64,000 nucleotides of DNA from Cladocopium goreaui (taxonomy: Eukaryota; Sar; Dinophyceae; Suessiales; Symbiodiniaceae), in contig CAMXCT020006268.1 of the NCBI GenBank assembly GCA_947184155.2, positions 111,001 to 175,000 of the forward strand, in the 5' to 3' direction. Both the position numbers and the translations under genes were made by a program. Positions 63,816 to 64,000 of the stretch are shown here, piece after piece; within the stretch, counting starts at the first letter, position 1, and each line of letters opens with the position of its first letter. Below the pieces are notes generated by a model. That model saw only the letters and a program-made list of their open reading frames with translations. It was not told the DNA's origin and did no database searches.

Positions 63816-64000
63816 CAATTGTGGTTTTTCAATTCTGAAACGATTTGTGGGTGAGACTTGTATATATAATTAATTATAATTATATCAAATTGTATTAATG
63901 TAATGTACGTTATGTTCAATGTACATATATGCATAGGTGCAATGCTCTGATATCTTGTTGTTCCACATGCCTATCCTGCAATGGATACAAAATTGACCCA

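Overview
The window looks like nuclear DNA of a dinoflagellate, most likely Symbiodiniaceae-like; the genus is not resolved. The grounds are: long arrays of short tandem repeats, a very large Ty1/copia-type element whose Gag carries CCCH zinc fingers, minus-strand genes split into exons of about 40-210 bp by long AT-rich introns with GT, GC and probably GA donors and AG|G acceptors, and a protein start that reads as a signal peptide plus transit peptide, as in peridinin plastids. No tRNA, rRNA or CRISPR array was seen.

Layout. 1-11.6 kb is mostly repeats: two related 72-bp families, four blocks of a 16-bp repeat, a purine-rich block, and 84-bp, 190-bp and about 170-bp repeats. Inside are an intronless dual-specificity-phosphatase-like gene (1816-2547) and an unknown Cys-rich ORF (3660-4214). 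At 11.7-12.8 kb lies the C-terminal part of an assimilatory nitrite reductase (siroheme domain plus Rieske-like domain).

14.1-32.1 kb is one plus-strand mobile block of about 18 kb. Its left 11 kb is a copia retrotransposon: coiled-coil leader, Gag with two CCCH fingers, protease, integrase, YVDD reverse transcriptase and RNase H, followed by an extension with a methyltransferase-like motif. It is broken by frame changes and one in-frame TAA. Its right 7 kb holds three overlapping ORFs (A, B, C), each one frame back from the last. B ends in a CCHC zinc knuckle and C contains a Tpt1/KptA-like RNA 2'-phosphotransferase domain. This pairing of a copia element with an RNA-repair-type enzyme is the most interesting system here. 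Whether it is one element or two nested ones is open.

32.8-64 kb is AT-rich intron-like DNA with GC-rich exon islands, mostly read on the minus strand. I assembled by splice phase: (i) five consecutive exons of an acyl-CoA-synthetase/AMP-binding enzyme (37372 down to 32807), which stops at the mobile block; (ii) parts of a polytopic membrane protein gene from a plastid-type presequence at 56057 to a stop at 44318; (iii) a decayed TylF/macrocin-type O-methyltransferase copy at 50933-51600. The introns carry a repeated inverted-repeat element of about 105-126 bp (TACCCTCTGG ends), a 127-bp satellite flanked by direct repeats, and near-perfect hairpins.

All calls come from reading the sequence; no database search was run.
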